Shown in pieces: positions 1 through 9,130 of a stretch of DNA of 59,068 nucleotides (its first letter is position 1; every line of letters starts with the position of its first letter). Below the pieces are notes generated by a model that did no database searches, was not told the DNA's origin, and saw only the letters and a list, made by a program, of their open reading frames with translations. Both the position numbers and the translations under genes were made by a program. The stretch is from assembly GCA_023433615.1 (NCBI GenBank), contig JAEZCJ010000027.1:1-59068 (forward strand), read 5' to 3'. Origin of the DNA: Bacillota bacterium (GTDB taxonomy: Bacteria; Bacillota; Bacilli; Paenibacillales; Paenibacillaceae).

Positions 1-233
1 GGTGCCGTGAAGACGACGCTCGACTGCCCGCCGGACGCTTCCGGCAGCTCCTGCGCCAGCTTGTCGAGCACCTTCTGCGATTCCGTTCCTTCGATCTTCA
101 TCTCGGAGCTTACGCTCATGCCGTTGATGCCCAGCATGGCAATGACGATTCCAAGAATCAAGACCCAGCTTGCGAAGAAGGCCCATGGCCTGTCGTAAGC
201 GGTTTTTCCGATTCGGTACAGTAATTTAGACAT
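1..233 (-). CDS. MMPL-family transporter, N-terminal fragment
   Basis: Only the first 77 or so residues are present; the gene runs off the left edge. The - strand reads MSKLLYRIGKTAYDRPWAFF, then a hydrophobic first membrane helix (about residues 17-38) and the start of a periplasm-facing loop. A short cytoplasmic start, one helix and a large outside loop is the usual opening of MMPL/RND-type exporters, which move lipids, siderophores or drugs using the proton gradient. The ATG at 231-233 has an AAGGAGAG ribosome site just upstream. It lies 36 bp after the tetR-type gene on the same strand, so that regulator probably controls it. The substrate cannot be told. Confidence 0.75.
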   Translation of the reverse strand, partial: MSKLLYRIGKTAYDRPWAFFASWVLILGIVIAMLGINGMSVSSEMKIEGTESQKVLDKLAQELPEASGGQSSVVFTA

Positions 234-269
234 CGTAGTGATTTCTCTCCTTATCTCTGTTGGACTGCG

Positions 270-884
270 TTAGAATCCGTATCGCAGGTAGCCGAATGTC
301 GTGTCTAGATATTGTTCGAACGTCAGCGCATCGGACGCGTCGTCTGGCGGATCGCCGGGGAACAACACGGGAAGGCTTCCGTCAACAATCGGCAATATCA
401 TCCCGTATACGGCGCCGATCAGCTGATGGCTGTATCCGATGGTATAACGGTCTTGGAACAGTTCGTGCAGCGTTTCGTGGGCGGCAGCCAATAACCGTCT
501 GTACATGCTCAAGATATAAGGCTCGAGAGTAGGATGCCGCTTGGACAGCAAGTCGAGCTCGCGCAATTGACGCAGCAGATCGGCCGTGAACTGCATCTTC
601 ATCCATTGGTAGAGCACGTCGAGCGGCGTCGCGTCTTTCGGGATATCGGCATGGATGGTCATCGCTTCTTCCATTCGTTCGAACGGCAGGGCGGCCATGA
701 CGACGGCTTCTTCCTTGCGCGAAAAATGATTGGCGAACGTTCGCCTGGAATAGCCGGCACGCTTCACGATATCGTCGACAACGAACCCGTCAAGACCTTT
801 CTCCAGCGTAAGCTGGAATGCCGCAATTGCCAGCGCATGCGCGGTCGCTTCCTTCTTCACCTCTCGCAAGCTTGGTTTGTTCAT
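270..884 (-). CDS. TetR/AcrR family transcriptional regulator
   Basis: 204 residues, normal for the family. The N-terminal helix-turn-helix covers about residues 10-55, with the typical GLDGFVVDDIVKRAGYSRRT recognition region followed by FANHFSRKEE. The remainder is a helical ligand-binding domain with no recognisable ligand. The start at 884 (MNKPSLREVKK) is preferred over upstream starts because those would put the leader and the promoter inside the protein. The gene is followed 36 bp later by the MMPL exporter on the same strand, the common regulator-exporter arrangement. A 34-bp palindrome overlaps its own promoter, which suggests autorepression. Confidence 0.88.
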   Translation of the reverse strand: MNKPSLREVKKEATAHALAIAAFQLTLEKGLDGFVVDDIVKRAGYSRRTFANHFSRKEEAVVMAALPFERMEEAMTIHADIPKDATPLDVLYQWMKMQFTADLLRQLRELDLLSKRHPTLEPYILSMYRRLLAAAHETLHELFQDRYTIGYSHQLIGAVYGMILPIVDGSLPVLFPGDPPDDASDALTFEQYLDTTFGYLRYGF

Positions 885-932
885 CGCTATGTATTCACCA
901 CCGTCCGGATGATCGTGACTGCAACAGGGTCT

Positions 933-980
933 ACTATAACATGGTGATTGCCCAAAGTGCAATATTGCACTTTGGGCAAT
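933..980 (-). promoter_or_regulatory. tetR-type promoter with overlapping perfect palindrome (operator)
   Basis: Positions 947-980 form a perfect 34-bp inverted repeat (half-site ATTGCCCAAAGTGCAAT). Read on the - strand, the -35 box TTGCAC (957-962) lies inside the palindrome, followed by an 18-bp spacer and the -10 box TATAGT (933-938). Binding of a dimer here would block the polymerase, as expected for a TetR operator. The hairpin is not followed by a T run on either strand, so a terminator is less likely. Confidence 0.6.
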
Positions 981-982
981 GA

Positions 983-1033
983 AAGCGCGAATAAAGAGGC
1001 AGTTCCGAAGTCGGCCGACTTCGGATCTGCCTC
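983..1033 (-). terminator. Rho-independent terminator of the AraC-type gene
   Basis: The 38-bp near-palindrome at 996-1033 (stem GAGGCAG + TCCGAAGTCG) is followed on the - strand by TTTATT. It sits 4 bp after the stop of the AraC-type gene. Confidence 0.65.
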
Positions 1034-1037
1034 GCTG

Positions 1038-3353
1038 CTATGCTTCGATCTTCCCGTATTTCGCCCTGTACTGTCCGGGCGTCATATCCTCTTGCTTACG
1101 GAAGGAACGGATAAAGTTCTGCGGATTCGTATAGTTCAGCTTCTCGGCAATTTCCTTCACCGGCATATTCGTCTCGACGAGCCAGCGCTTGCCCATGTTG
1201 AGCCGGAATTGCGCGAGATATTCGCTGAAGGTCATATCCGTCTCGCGCTTGAAGACGCTGCTCAGATAGAAGACGTTATAGTGAAGCCGGTCAGCGCATG
1301 CCTCCAAGGTGATGTCGCGGTCGTACTCTTGGCGAATGATATCGATAATCTGTTCGGATATGTTATGGTACTGCGAAGCCTGCCTGTCCTGGAAGACGCG
1401 GATCATCGGCAGAATGACGCGGTTGAAGTACCAGTGCTCGATCTCCGAGTGAACATACAGCTGCAGCAATTCCTCGAACAGCGAGCCCTCTCGCGCATGG
1501 ACCTGCTCGAGCCGTATGCCTGCCTCGCGCATGACGATCATCAACACATTCAGCAGCCGGACGAGCGAGATTTGGTAGTCTTGCGGCGTCCGATCCTTCA
1601 GGAACACCTCCTCGAGCCACTGCTTGAGATACCGCGCCGCGAGCTCCTCGTCAGCCAGCTTGATCGCGTCGATCAGTTGATTCTCGGTCTGCGACGGATA
1701 ATGATAGACCTGCGTATGCTTGCCGGCGTTCAAGCTTGCATAGGATACGATCACGCCCTTGCCCAGCTTCAAGCGGTGCTTCAGAGCCTCGAGGCCTTCA
1801 CGGTAAGCGCGCGCGGCACGCTTCAAGCTCGCGAACGGCAAGCTGATGCCGATACTGACATCAAGATCGAGATAGCTGCGCATATTGCGCTGCACGGATT
1901 CGGTCAGCTGATAGAGATAGTCGTTGAACTCGGCAGCGGACATCTCTTTGCCGCCGATCAACGTAACCTGCGTCTGGTCGACGATCACGGTCGGCAGACG
2001 GTCCGTGTCGGGCACAAGGTCTTCGATGATGTTGCCTGCCGCGAACAAGAGAAGATCAAGATCCTGCTGCTCGTAGCGCGTCTCCTCGAGGATGTCGATC
2101 TGCAGCGTTAGTACGGCCATGTGGTTCCATTGGGTTGTCAGTTCATCATAGCCGAACATTCGGCTCCGTTCCGCAAGCTTCGCCGGATGAATCTGGCCCT
2201 GGAACAGCTTGTGCAGGAAGAAGGTTCGGACCTGCTGGCTGCTGAAGTGCAGCTCGTGTCGGAGCGTCTCGTTCGATGCGAACAAATCTTGGATATGTTC
2301 GTCAATGACCTGCAATTCGTTCTTCTTGGCGGCCAATGGCGCCGGGAGACGGTCGGCGATGCGCCGGATGATCGTATGGATCGGCGAGTAGACCTTGCGG
2401 CTGCCCAGCCAGACCAGCAGCACGCACAGCACCATGATCGCTAAGCATGCATAGAGCGTGAACCAGCCGATCGACCGCGCTTCCTTCGTGAACTCGGACA
2501 TTTCGGTGAAGGAGGCGTAGGTCCATCCGTTGAATCCGGATCGCACATAGGTGACCGAGATCGGTTGATTGCCGATCGAAGTTTGGAACTGTCCCGATGC
2601 GCCGGTCATATGCTTCAGATCGGACTCCTGGATGGCCTTCGCTTCCGTCAGCGTCCTGCCGAGCATCGCGGCATCCGGATGGATCACAATGCGCTGTGCT
2701 TCGTCCAGCACGAGAACTTCGCCTGATGAGCTCTGGTTGTCCAGCATGGCCGCCAGGCTGCAGCTTGGAATCGTGGCGAGCGCGATTCCCCGCTTGCTAA
2801 GCGTCGTATGGAGCGGCATCTTCTTCACCAGCGTGACGGCGGTAGGGCAGCCGAAGCTCACCGTATCGCTCGTGCCGAGCGCGTCGATATCGAGCGTGAC
2901 CCAGCTTGTGCCCTCCGGCAGCTCCAGCAGCCGCTTCATCGTGTCGTTCGCGTATTCGTCGTAAGTATAGAGCCCGCGGTTGTTAATGACCCAATTCGAA
3001 GAGGCATTCGCGAGAATGACGTCCGTTACCCCGGTCTCCGGGGACTGCAATAGATTCAGTTCTTCCTTCAGCTGGTTATATAACTGAAAGTCGGTATAGG
3101 TCAACGGGCGAAAAAGCGCGTCCTGCACCTGCTTGGTGTTCACGATGTAGTTCAAGGTATATTCGATCGTTCGGAGCACCTGCTCTACATTGCCGTTCAA
3201 TTGATTCATAATCTGAATATTGCTCTCGTTGACATGGGTCTGAATCATATTGGACGACTTCATATAAGAGAAGAATCCGAGCGTTAAGATGGGCACGATA
3301 CTAATCGCGAATCCGAATAGAATCATGTTGGAGTATAGGCTGGATGGTCTCAA
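1038..3353 (-). CDS. Membrane-bound AraC-family regulator with extracellular Cache-type sensor
   Basis: 771 residues. A membrane helix (about 10-32) is followed by an extracytoplasmic Cache-like domain (to about 290), a second helix (about 293-315), a cytoplasmic linker, and a C-terminal AraC/HTH_18 pair of helix-turn-helices (about 670-771; LTLEACADRLHYNVFYLSSVF-like first motif and VKEIAEKLNYTNPQNFIRSF second motif). This architecture is common in Paenibacillus beside sugar ABC operons, where the outer domain senses the sugar or a binding protein and the HTH activates the transporter genes. It is divergent from the two solute-binding genes. The start is TTG at 3353; ATG at 3326 (residue 10) is a possible alternative, as the ribosome site is weak for both. 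Confidence 0.88.
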   Translation of the reverse strand: MRPSSLYSNMILFGFAISIVPILTLGFFSYMKSSNMIQTHVNESNIQIMNQLNGNVEQVLRTIEYTLNYIVNTKQVQDALFRPLTYTDFQLYNQLKEELNLLQSPETGVTDVILANASSNWVINNRGLYTYDEYANDTMKRLLELPEGTSWVTLDIDALGTSDTVSFGCPTAVTLVKKMPLHTTLSKRGIALATIPSCSLAAMLDNQSSSGEVLVLDEAQRIVIHPDAAMLGRTLTEAKAIQESDLKHMTGASGQFQTSIGNQPISVTYVRSGFNGWTYASFTEMSEFTKEARSIGWFTLYACLAIMVLCVLLVWLGSRKVYSPIHTIIRRIADRLPAPLAAKKNELQVIDEHIQDLFASNETLRHELHFSSQQVRTFFLHKLFQGQIHPAKLAERSRMFGYDELTTQWNHMAVLTLQIDILEETRYEQQDLDLLLFAAGNIIEDLVPDTDRLPTVIVDQTQVTLIGGKEMSAAEFNDYLYQLTESVQRNMRSYLDLDVSIGISLPFASLKRAARAYREGLEALKHRLKLGKGVIVSYASLNAGKHTQVYHYPSQTENQLIDAIKLADEELAARYLKQWLEEVFLKDRTPQDYQISLVRLLNVLMIVMREAGIRLEQVHAREGSLFEELLQLYVHSEIEHWYFNRVILPMIRVFQDRQASQYHNISEQIIDIIRQEYDRDITLEACADRLHYNVFYLSSVFKRETDMTFSEYLAQFRLNMGKRWLVETNMPVKEIAEKLNYTNPQNFIRSFRKQEDMTPGQYRAKYGKIEA

Positions 3354-3471
3354 CTTGTGATTTCAGCACCCTTCTGGCGGATGTATCAAGCACTCAATCG
3401 CTTCCATTCCCAATCTTAGCGGAATGTGCCATAATCAATTATACAGCAATATGGAGCGGGGGGACGAGCAG

Positions 3472-4986
3472 ATGAGCAACAATTCTCGAAAAATGTATGC
3501 GCTGTCATTGTGGCTGCTCACGCTGACCCTGGCTGCATGCAGTCCTCTGGATCTGGTCGGAAGCAGTCCGGCTGCCACCTCGCAAGCGCAAGACGCTGAG
3601 CGCGCGACGATCACGATCATGGCGAATCTGCATACCTCGGAGGTGCCGTCGCGAACGATTGAGCTTCTCTTGGAGGAGCAGACCGGATTCTTGCTGGATA
3701 TCCATTGGACGCCGGACGGCAGCTACGAAGAGAAATTCAATGCCGCTATGGCGACGGATACGCTTCAGGAGGCCGTATTCCTCAAGAACGGCGAAATGCT
3801 GAATCTGGTAAGGGACCCGATTCGCAGCGGCATGTTCTGGGAGATCGGCCCGCTGCTGGCCGACTATCCGAATCTTAGCAGACTGAAACCCGAAATCATG
3901 CGGAACTCCTCCGTAGACGGACGGATCTACGGCATTTATCAAGAGCGGCCGTTGTCGCGGCAAGGCATCATCTATCGCAAGGATTGGGCAGATCGGCTCG
4001 GACTTGCGCCTCCGCGGACGCTTGAGGAGCTGTATGAGATGCTGCGGGCCTTCACGCAGGATGACCCGGATGGCAACGGGCTCACGGACACATTCGGGCT
4101 GGCCGATCGCAGCGACCTTGTGTTCGGCGCGTTCAAGACGATCGCGACCTATTTCGGCGTGCCGAACGGTTGGGGCGAGCAGAATGGCCGGCTGGTGCCG
4201 GAGTTCATGTTCCCGGAATATGTGCATGCGATGGATTTTTTTCGCAGATTGCACGATGAAGGATTAATGAACCGCGATTTTCCGGTCACGGCCAAGACAG
4301 ATCAGCAGGAATTGTTCATTACGGGCCAAGCGGGCGTGTACGTCGGTGCGATGGGCGATGTCAACAGCCTGCAATTGAAGGCCAGAGAAGCGGATCCGAG
4401 CGCCGTGTTCGACGTTCACAATCGAATTGCCGGACCGTTAGGCGAACGCGTATGGGCCACGACCGGTTACGGCTCGCTTGTCTTGTTCCCGAAGTCATCC
4501 GTGACCAGCAAGGATGAACTGGCCGACATGCTGACCTTCTTCGATCGATTGATGGAGCCGAAGACGGCGAATCTGCTCCGCTGGGGAATTGAAGGCGAGC
4601 ATCACACCCTGCAGAACGGCCGGGCGATTCCTAGCGATGATATAGCGAAGATGCAGAAGGACGTGACGCCTTACCATGCATTGGAGGTCGGAGGACCCGG
4701 CACGATCGAGAATTACTTGCAGTCCGACTATAATTTGGAGGCGAAGGACAAGGCCGAGCTGCTCACGCGGGATAACGAAACGATGCTGGTCGATAACCCG
4801 ATATTGGGGCTCGATTCGCCGACTAACAACGAACGGGGCGCGCGATTGTATGAAGCGGTCCAGGATGCGACTTACCAGTACATGCTTGGGATGATCGACG
4901 AGCAGGGATTCCAACAGGTCGTGGAGCGGTGGCTTGAGCTAGGCGGACAAACCATCATCACCGAATACAACTCGTCGCGCTTGTGA
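3472..4986 (+). CDS. ABC transporter solute-binding lipoprotein (LplA-like), first copy
   Basis: 504 residues. The signal peptide ends in the lipobox LAAC (Cys about residue 23), so this is an anchored extracellular sugar-binding protein. It is clearly paralogous to the next gene: both share the NSSVDG/NTSVDG loop, YQERPLSRQG, KDWADxLG, an EF-hand-like calcium loop (DPDGNG) and FPVTxKTDQQ. The start at 3472 has a GGGGGAC ribosome site; an upstream in-frame ATG at 3424 would spoil the signal peptide. It is separated from the second copy by 400 bp with a repeat and a terminator, so it may be expressed separately and could serve as a sensing partner of the AraC protein. That last point is inference. 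Confidence 0.9.
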   Translation: MSNNSRKMYALSLWLLTLTLAACSPLDLVGSSPAATSQAQDAERATITIMANLHTSEVPSRTIELLLEEQTGFLLDIHWTPDGSYEEKFNAAMATDTLQEAVFLKNGEMLNLVRDPIRSGMFWEIGPLLADYPNLSRLKPEIMRNSSVDGRIYGIYQERPLSRQGIIYRKDWADRLGLAPPRTLEELYEMLRAFTQDDPDGNGLTDTFGLADRSDLVFGAFKTIATYFGVPNGWGEQNGRLVPEFMFPEYVHAMDFFRRLHDEGLMNRDFPVTAKTDQQELFITGQAGVYVGAMGDVNSLQLKAREADPSAVFDVHNRIAGPLGERVWATTGYGSLVLFPKSSVTSKDELADMLTFFDRLMEPKTANLLRWGIEGEHHTLQNGRAIPSDDIAKMQKDVTPYHALEVGGPGTIENYLQSDYNLEAKDKAELLTRDNETMLVDNPILGLDSPTNNERGARLYEAVQDATYQYMLGMIDEQGFQQVVERWLELGGQTIITEYNSSRL

Positions 4987-5012
4987 TCGCGAAGTGTAGC
5001 TTCGCAGCGTAC

Positions 5013-5122
5013 TCGACGTCGAATATTGAACGCTGGCGAACTTTCCGGTGCTCACGTAGGTCTGCCTACGCTCCGCTCCTCAATTTCTACCATCGTCCAA
5101 TCTTCTTGGCGCTGACAACCGC
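5013..5122 (+). repeat. Dispersed structured intergenic repeat, copy A
   Basis: About 110 bp, closely similar to 8028-8138 and 38998-39103. It shares TCGACGTCGAAT, TTGAACGCTGGCGAA, a central hairpin CGTAGG/CCTACG, and a distal arm ending in CTGACAACCG. The outer arms are imperfect inverted repeats. It starts 26 bp after the stop of the upstream gene, in the same orientation. A separate small hairpin (GCGAAG/CTTCGC, around 4988-5005) lies just before it. Confidence 0.85.
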
Positions 5123-5160
5123 TTTTTTGAGAAAGCAATTATAACTTGCAGCTTGATCAC

Positions 5161-5193
5161 AACCCCTTGGCGATTATCGCCGAGGGGTTTTTT
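5161..5193 (+). terminator. Rho-independent terminator between the two solute-binding genes
   Basis: Stem AACCCCTTGGCGA / TCGCCGAGGGGTT followed by TTTT. It separates the first solute-binding gene from the second. Confidence 0.8.
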
Positions 5194-5386
5194 GTCGTAG
5201 CGATCATGCACGAAACAGCGATAATCATTAGATCAGGTATGGGGATAATCATTGCAAGAACGTTGATATAACGGGCTTCGCGGGCGCTCGGCTAATCTTC
5301 GGATTATATACGTAATGCGAAGCGGGATTCTATGCTGAGGATGTTCAACGAAATCGAAATCTTACCAAAAACGGAGGTCACGAACG
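5194..5386 (+). promoter_or_regulatory. Upstream region of the transporter operon with direct repeat
   Basis: A 10-bp direct repeat GATAATCATT occurs at 5220-5229 and 5244-5253, 24 bp apart centre to centre. AraC-type regulators bind direct repeats about two helix turns apart, so this is a candidate site for the divergent AraC protein. A TATATA box near 5305 with no good -35 fits an activated promoter. No other gene is seen in the 4987-5386 gap. Confidence 0.35.
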
Positions 5387-6961
5387 ATGGCAAAGAAAAA
5401 AGCAAGCGTGCTGCTCGCAACTTTGACAGCGGTTACATTACTGGCTGCTGCATGCTCCACGAACGGCAGCGCAGGCAACGACAGCAATAATAGTCCTTCT
5501 CAGACACCGGCAGCCGCGAACAACAAGACAGAGGCGCCAGCAGCAGAAGAGAAGCCGAAAGAGCCTTTCAAGATTACGATGATGGCGAACCTGCACGAGC
5601 CGGAGACGCCGGTCGATACGATCGAGAAGCTGCTCGAAGAGAAGACGAACACGGAGCTCGACATTCAATGGGTACCGGACGGCAGCTACGACGAGAAGAT
5701 GAACGCTTCTTTCGCGACAGGTCAGCTGCCGATGGCGACGTACGTGAAGAACCAGACCTCGCTCATCATGATGCGCGCAGCGATCCGTAACGATCAGTTC
5801 TGGGAGATCGGCCCATATCTTGCGGATTATCCGAACCTGGCGAAGCTGGATCCGAACGTACTGAAGAACACATCCGTAGACGGCAAAATCTATGCGCTGT
5901 ACCAAGAGCGGCCGCTGTCCCGTCAAGGCGTGATTTTCCGTAAGGACTGGGCGGATAAGCTGGGCATCGGGGCGCCGACGACGACGGAAGAGTTCTATTC
6001 GATGCTCGAGCGGTTTACGAAGGAAGATCCGGACGGCAACGGCAAGAACGATACGATCGGACTGACGGACCGCAGCGACTTCGTCTATGGCGCATTCAAG
6101 ACGGTCGCATCCTGGTTCGGCACGCCGAACAATTGGGGCGAAGTTGACGGCAAGCTTGTACCGGAATTCATGACGCCGGAGTACATGGAGACGATGCAAT
6201 TCATCAAGCGGATCCACAAGGCCGGCTATATGAATCAAGATTTCCCGGTTACGAGCAAGACGGACCAACAGAACCTGCTCATCACGGGCAAGGCAGGCGT
6301 CTATGTCGGTTCGATGGCGGATGTGCTGTCCCTGCATAACAAGATTATCGAAGCGAATCCGAATGCGGTGCTCGACGTGCATAACCAAGTGAAAGGTCCG
6401 GACGGCAATTATGCCATATGGGCGATTCCAGGCTACGGTTCGGTCGTGCTGTTCCCGAAATCTTCCGTGAAGACGGAGGACGATCTGAAGCAGGTGCTCG
6501 CATTCTACGATCAACTCGTGGGCACGGAGCTCGGCAACTTGATCTACTGGGGCGTAGAAGGCAAACATCATACGCTGCAAGACGGCAAGGTCGTGCCGTC
6601 TCCGGATACGGATATGACGACGCGCGAAGTGAAGCCGTACCAGTCGATTCAGATCGGCGGCGTCTCGACGATCGAAGGCTTCTATGAGCCGATCTATGAT
6701 CTTCCGTCCAAGGCCAAGGCAGAGGAATTGATCCTCGACAACAACAAATACCTGATTCACGATCCTGCCGCGGCGCTCGATTCCGACACGTATACGCAGG
6801 ATGGCGCAAGACTGCAAGAGATTATCAAGGATGCTTCGTACAAGTTCATGCTGGGCACTATCGATGAGGCGGGCTACCAGGCCGAAGTCGATAACTGGCT
6901 GAAGCAGGGCGGCCAGAAGATTATCGACGAATTCAACGCATCGTACGCCGCTTCCAAGTAA
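5387..6961 (+). CDS. ABC transporter solute-binding lipoprotein (LplA-like), second copy
   Basis: 524 residues with a signal peptide and lipobox LAAAC (Cys about residue 23), a low-complexity Asn/Ala/Glu linker to about residue 58, and then the periplasmic-binding fold of the LplA group of family 1 sugar-binding proteins. The calcium loop DPDGNGKNDT is intact. The ribosome site GGAGG sits 10 nt before the ATG. It is followed 69 bp later by the first permease, so it is the operon's main binding protein. No ATPase gene is present; LplABC-type transporters normally use a shared MsmX-like ATPase encoded elsewhere. Confidence 0.93.
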   Translation: MAKKKASVLLATLTAVTLLAAACSTNGSAGNDSNNSPSQTPAAANNKTEAPAAEEKPKEPFKITMMANLHEPETPVDTIEKLLEEKTNTELDIQWVPDGSYDEKMNASFATGQLPMATYVKNQTSLIMMRAAIRNDQFWEIGPYLADYPNLAKLDPNVLKNTSVDGKIYALYQERPLSRQGVIFRKDWADKLGIGAPTTTEEFYSMLERFTKEDPDGNGKNDTIGLTDRSDFVYGAFKTVASWFGTPNNWGEVDGKLVPEFMTPEYMETMQFIKRIHKAGYMNQDFPVTSKTDQQNLLITGKAGVYVGSMADVLSLHNKIIEANPNAVLDVHNQVKGPDGNYAIWAIPGYGSVVLFPKSSVKTEDDLKQVLAFYDQLVGTELGNLIYWGVEGKHHTLQDGKVVPSPDTDMTTREVKPYQSIQIGGVSTIEGFYEPIYDLPSKAKAEELILDNNKYLIHDPAAALDSDTYTQDGARLQEIIKDASYKFMLGTIDEAGYQAEVDNWLKQGGQKIIDEFNASYAASK

Positions 6962-7030
6962 TCGTCACGGGAGGCTGTCGGAAGCTTAGGCAGTCTCCTT
7001 ATTTTTCCGCAGAGAAAGGGAGAGACCATC

Positions 7031-7987
7031 ATGCAGCAGACAACCGCTCGCGACGGGATGGCCATGCGCACGCACAAGTCGAATTCGGAGCTGACGAGAA
7101 GGCTGATCAAGAATCGGGCGTTATATCTGATGATCGTCCCCGGTCTGCTCTTCTTCGTCATCTTTAAGTACATTCCGATGGGCGGGCTGGTCATTGCATT
7201 CCAGGATTATCAACCCTATAACGGGATCATGAACAGCGATTGGGTCGGTCTGAAGCATTTCGATCGATTATTCAACGATCCGGATTTTTTCATGATTCTG
7301 GGCAATACGCTTCTGCTGTTCTTCTTGAATCTTGCCTTTTATTTTCCCGTACCGATCCTTCTCGCCTTAATGTTGAATGAAGTCAGGATTGCCGCGTTCA
7401 AAAGGATCGTGCAGACGGTCGTGTATATTCCGCACTTCATGTCATGGGTCATCATCGTGTCGATCTCCTTCGTCATGTTGTCCATGGATCGCGGGATCAT
7501 CAATGAATTGCTAGTGATGGTCGGGCTTGAGAAGATTAATTTCCTGATGAGCACGGAATGGTTCCGCCCCATGTACATTCTGCAGATTATATGGCGGGAA
7601 GCGGGTTGGGGCACGATTATCTATCTCGCCGCGATGGCTGCGATCGATCCGGGTCTCTATGAAGCGGCGCGGATTGACGGCGCAAGCCGGCTGCGTCAAA
7701 TCTGGCACATCACCTTGCCTTCGATTCGCAGCGTGATCGTCGTGCTGCTCATTCTGAAGATCGGCGATGTTCTGGAGCTAGGGTTCGAACATATCTATCT
7801 CCTCTTGAATTCGATGAATCGCGAGGTAGCGGAGATATTCGATACGTATGTGTACACGGCAGGCTTGCGCCAAGGGCAGTTCAGCTATAGCGCGGCCGTC
7901 GGCTTCTTCAAATCGATTGTCGGACTTCTCTTGGTGATGGGGGCGAACTATCTCTCCAAAAAAGCCGGAGAAGAAGGCATCTATTAG
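7031..7987 (+). CDS. Sugar ABC transporter permease, LplB type
   Basis: 318 residues with six predicted membrane helices and the binding-protein-dependent permease signature EAARIDGASRLRQIWHITLP (about residues 213-232), which docks on the ATPase. An amphipathic N-terminus is followed by YLMIVPGLLFFVIFKYIPM, typical of LplB homologues. The ribosome site is AAAGGGAGAG. It is the second gene of the glycan transport operon. Confidence 0.93.
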   Translation: MQQTTARDGMAMRTHKSNSELTRRLIKNRALYLMIVPGLLFFVIFKYIPMGGLVIAFQDYQPYNGIMNSDWVGLKHFDRLFNDPDFFMILGNTLLLFFLNLAFYFPVPILLALMLNEVRIAAFKRIVQTVVYIPHFMSWVIIVSISFVMLSMDRGIINELLVMVGLEKINFLMSTEWFRPMYILQIIWREAGWGTIIYLAAMAAIDPGLYEAARIDGASRLRQIWHITLPSIRSVIVVLLILKIGDVLELGFEHIYLLLNSMNREVAEIFDTYVYTAGLRQGQFSYSAAVGFFKSIVGLLLVMGANYLSKKAGEEGIY

Positions 7988-8027
7988 GGACCAGTTGTGA
8001 TGACGAGGCGGATGCTTCGGAGCGTAT

Positions 8028-8138
8028 TCGACGTCGAATCTTGAACGCTAGCGAAACTTCCGGTACTCACGTAGGTATTGCCTACGCTCCGTTCCTCATT
8101 TTCTACTATCGTTCAACCTTCTCGGTCCTGACAACCGG
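8028..8138 (+). repeat. Dispersed structured intergenic repeat, copy B
   Basis: Same family as copies A and C. It lies between the two permease genes of one operon, beginning 40 bp after the first stop. Central hairpin CGTAGG (8070-8075) / CCTACG (8081-8086); outer arms TTGAACGCTAGCGAAA (8041-8056) and TTCTACTATCGTTCAA (8101-8116), which pair imperfectly. Confidence 0.88.
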
Positions 8139-8183
8139 TCATTATGAAGTGTTATAGATATTACAATCAAAGGTGGAGTCGCC

Positions 8184-9062
8184 ATGGTGCAGGATAACTC
8201 GGTCGGCAGCCGCATATTCGATATCGTCAACTATACGCTGCTTACCATCATCGCGCTTGTTACGTTCCTTCCCTTCGTCCATGTCATTGCGGGCTCCTTC
8301 ACCACGGTGACAGAGCTCGCGCAGAAGCAGTTCGTGCTCATTCCCACGGTATGGTCGCTGGATGCTTACCGGTATATTTTCTCGACGAATACGCTCTTCG
8401 TGGCGCTCGGCACGTCGATCGGCGTGACGGCGTTCGGGACGCTGTTCTCGATGTTCTTGACGGCGCTGATGGCATACGGCTTGTCGCGCCGCGATCTCGA
8501 CGGACGCCGTACGATGATGTTCCTGGTCGTGTTCACGATGCTCCTCAACGGCGGCTTGATCCCGACTTTCCTCGTCGTGAAGGGGATGGGGCTGGTCGAC
8601 TCGTACGCCGCGCTGATCGTGCCGACCGCCATTAACGCGTTCAATCTGATCATCATGCGCAATTTTTTCCAGAACTTGCCGGACGGGTTGGAAGAATCGG
8701 CCAAGATCGACGGCGCGAGCGACTGGGGCGTTCTGTTCCGGATCGTCATTCCGCTGTCCATGCCGGCGATTGCCACAATCTCGCTATTCTACGCGGTCAC
8801 CTACTGGAACACGTATGTCACGGCCATCATTTACTTGAACGATGCCGGCAAATGGCCGATCCAGGTCATCCTGCGCCAAATTGTCATTCTTGCGAGCGGA
8901 TTGGCGGCTGACACTTCCGGAATGGACGACTTCGTCACGCCGCCGGAGCAGACCGTCAAGATGGCCGTCATCGTCGTTGCGACGCTGCCGATCTTGTTGG
9001 TGTACCCGTTCTTGCAGAAGCATTTTGCCAAGGGCGCGCTGCTCGGTTCGATCAAAGGGTAA
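8184..9062 (+). CDS. Sugar ABC transporter permease, YtcP/AraQ type
   Basis: 292 residues with six predicted helices and the permease loop EESAKIDGASDWGVLFRIVI (about residues 171-190). It ends in FLQKHFAKGALLGSIKG, the conserved tail of YtcP-like permeases. The ribosome site GGTGGAG lies 8 nt before the ATG. It pairs with the LplB-type permease; the 196-bp gap between them holds repeat copy B instead of the usual close spacing. Confidence 0.93.
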   Translation: MVQDNSVGSRIFDIVNYTLLTIIALVTFLPFVHVIAGSFTTVTELAQKQFVLIPTVWSLDAYRYIFSTNTLFVALGTSIGVTAFGTLFSMFLTALMAYGLSRRDLDGRRTMMFLVVFTMLLNGGLIPTFLVVKGMGLVDSYAALIVPTAINAFNLIIMRNFFQNLPDGLEESAKIDGASDWGVLFRIVIPLSMPAIATISLFYAVTYWNTYVTAIIYLNDAGKWPIQVILRQIVILASGLAADTSGMDDFVTPPEQTVKMAVIVVATLPILLVYPFLQKHFAKGALLGSIKG

Positions 9063-9130
9063 CGAGGAGACGCGGCGCGATTCTACTGCCGCAAGAGCAT
9101 CTTCAAACGCCAAGATCAGAGAGGACGTGT

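Noticed and set aside
947..980. 34-bp palindrome as a transcription terminator
   Set aside because: No T run follows on either strand, another terminator already lies at 996-1033, and the -35 box of the tetR-type gene falls inside it.
5438..6817. A 459-codon open frame on the - strand
   Set aside because: It is antisense to the second solute-binding gene, its translation is Arg/His/Leu-rich as expected from GC-rich shadow frames, and it has no ribosome site or domain.
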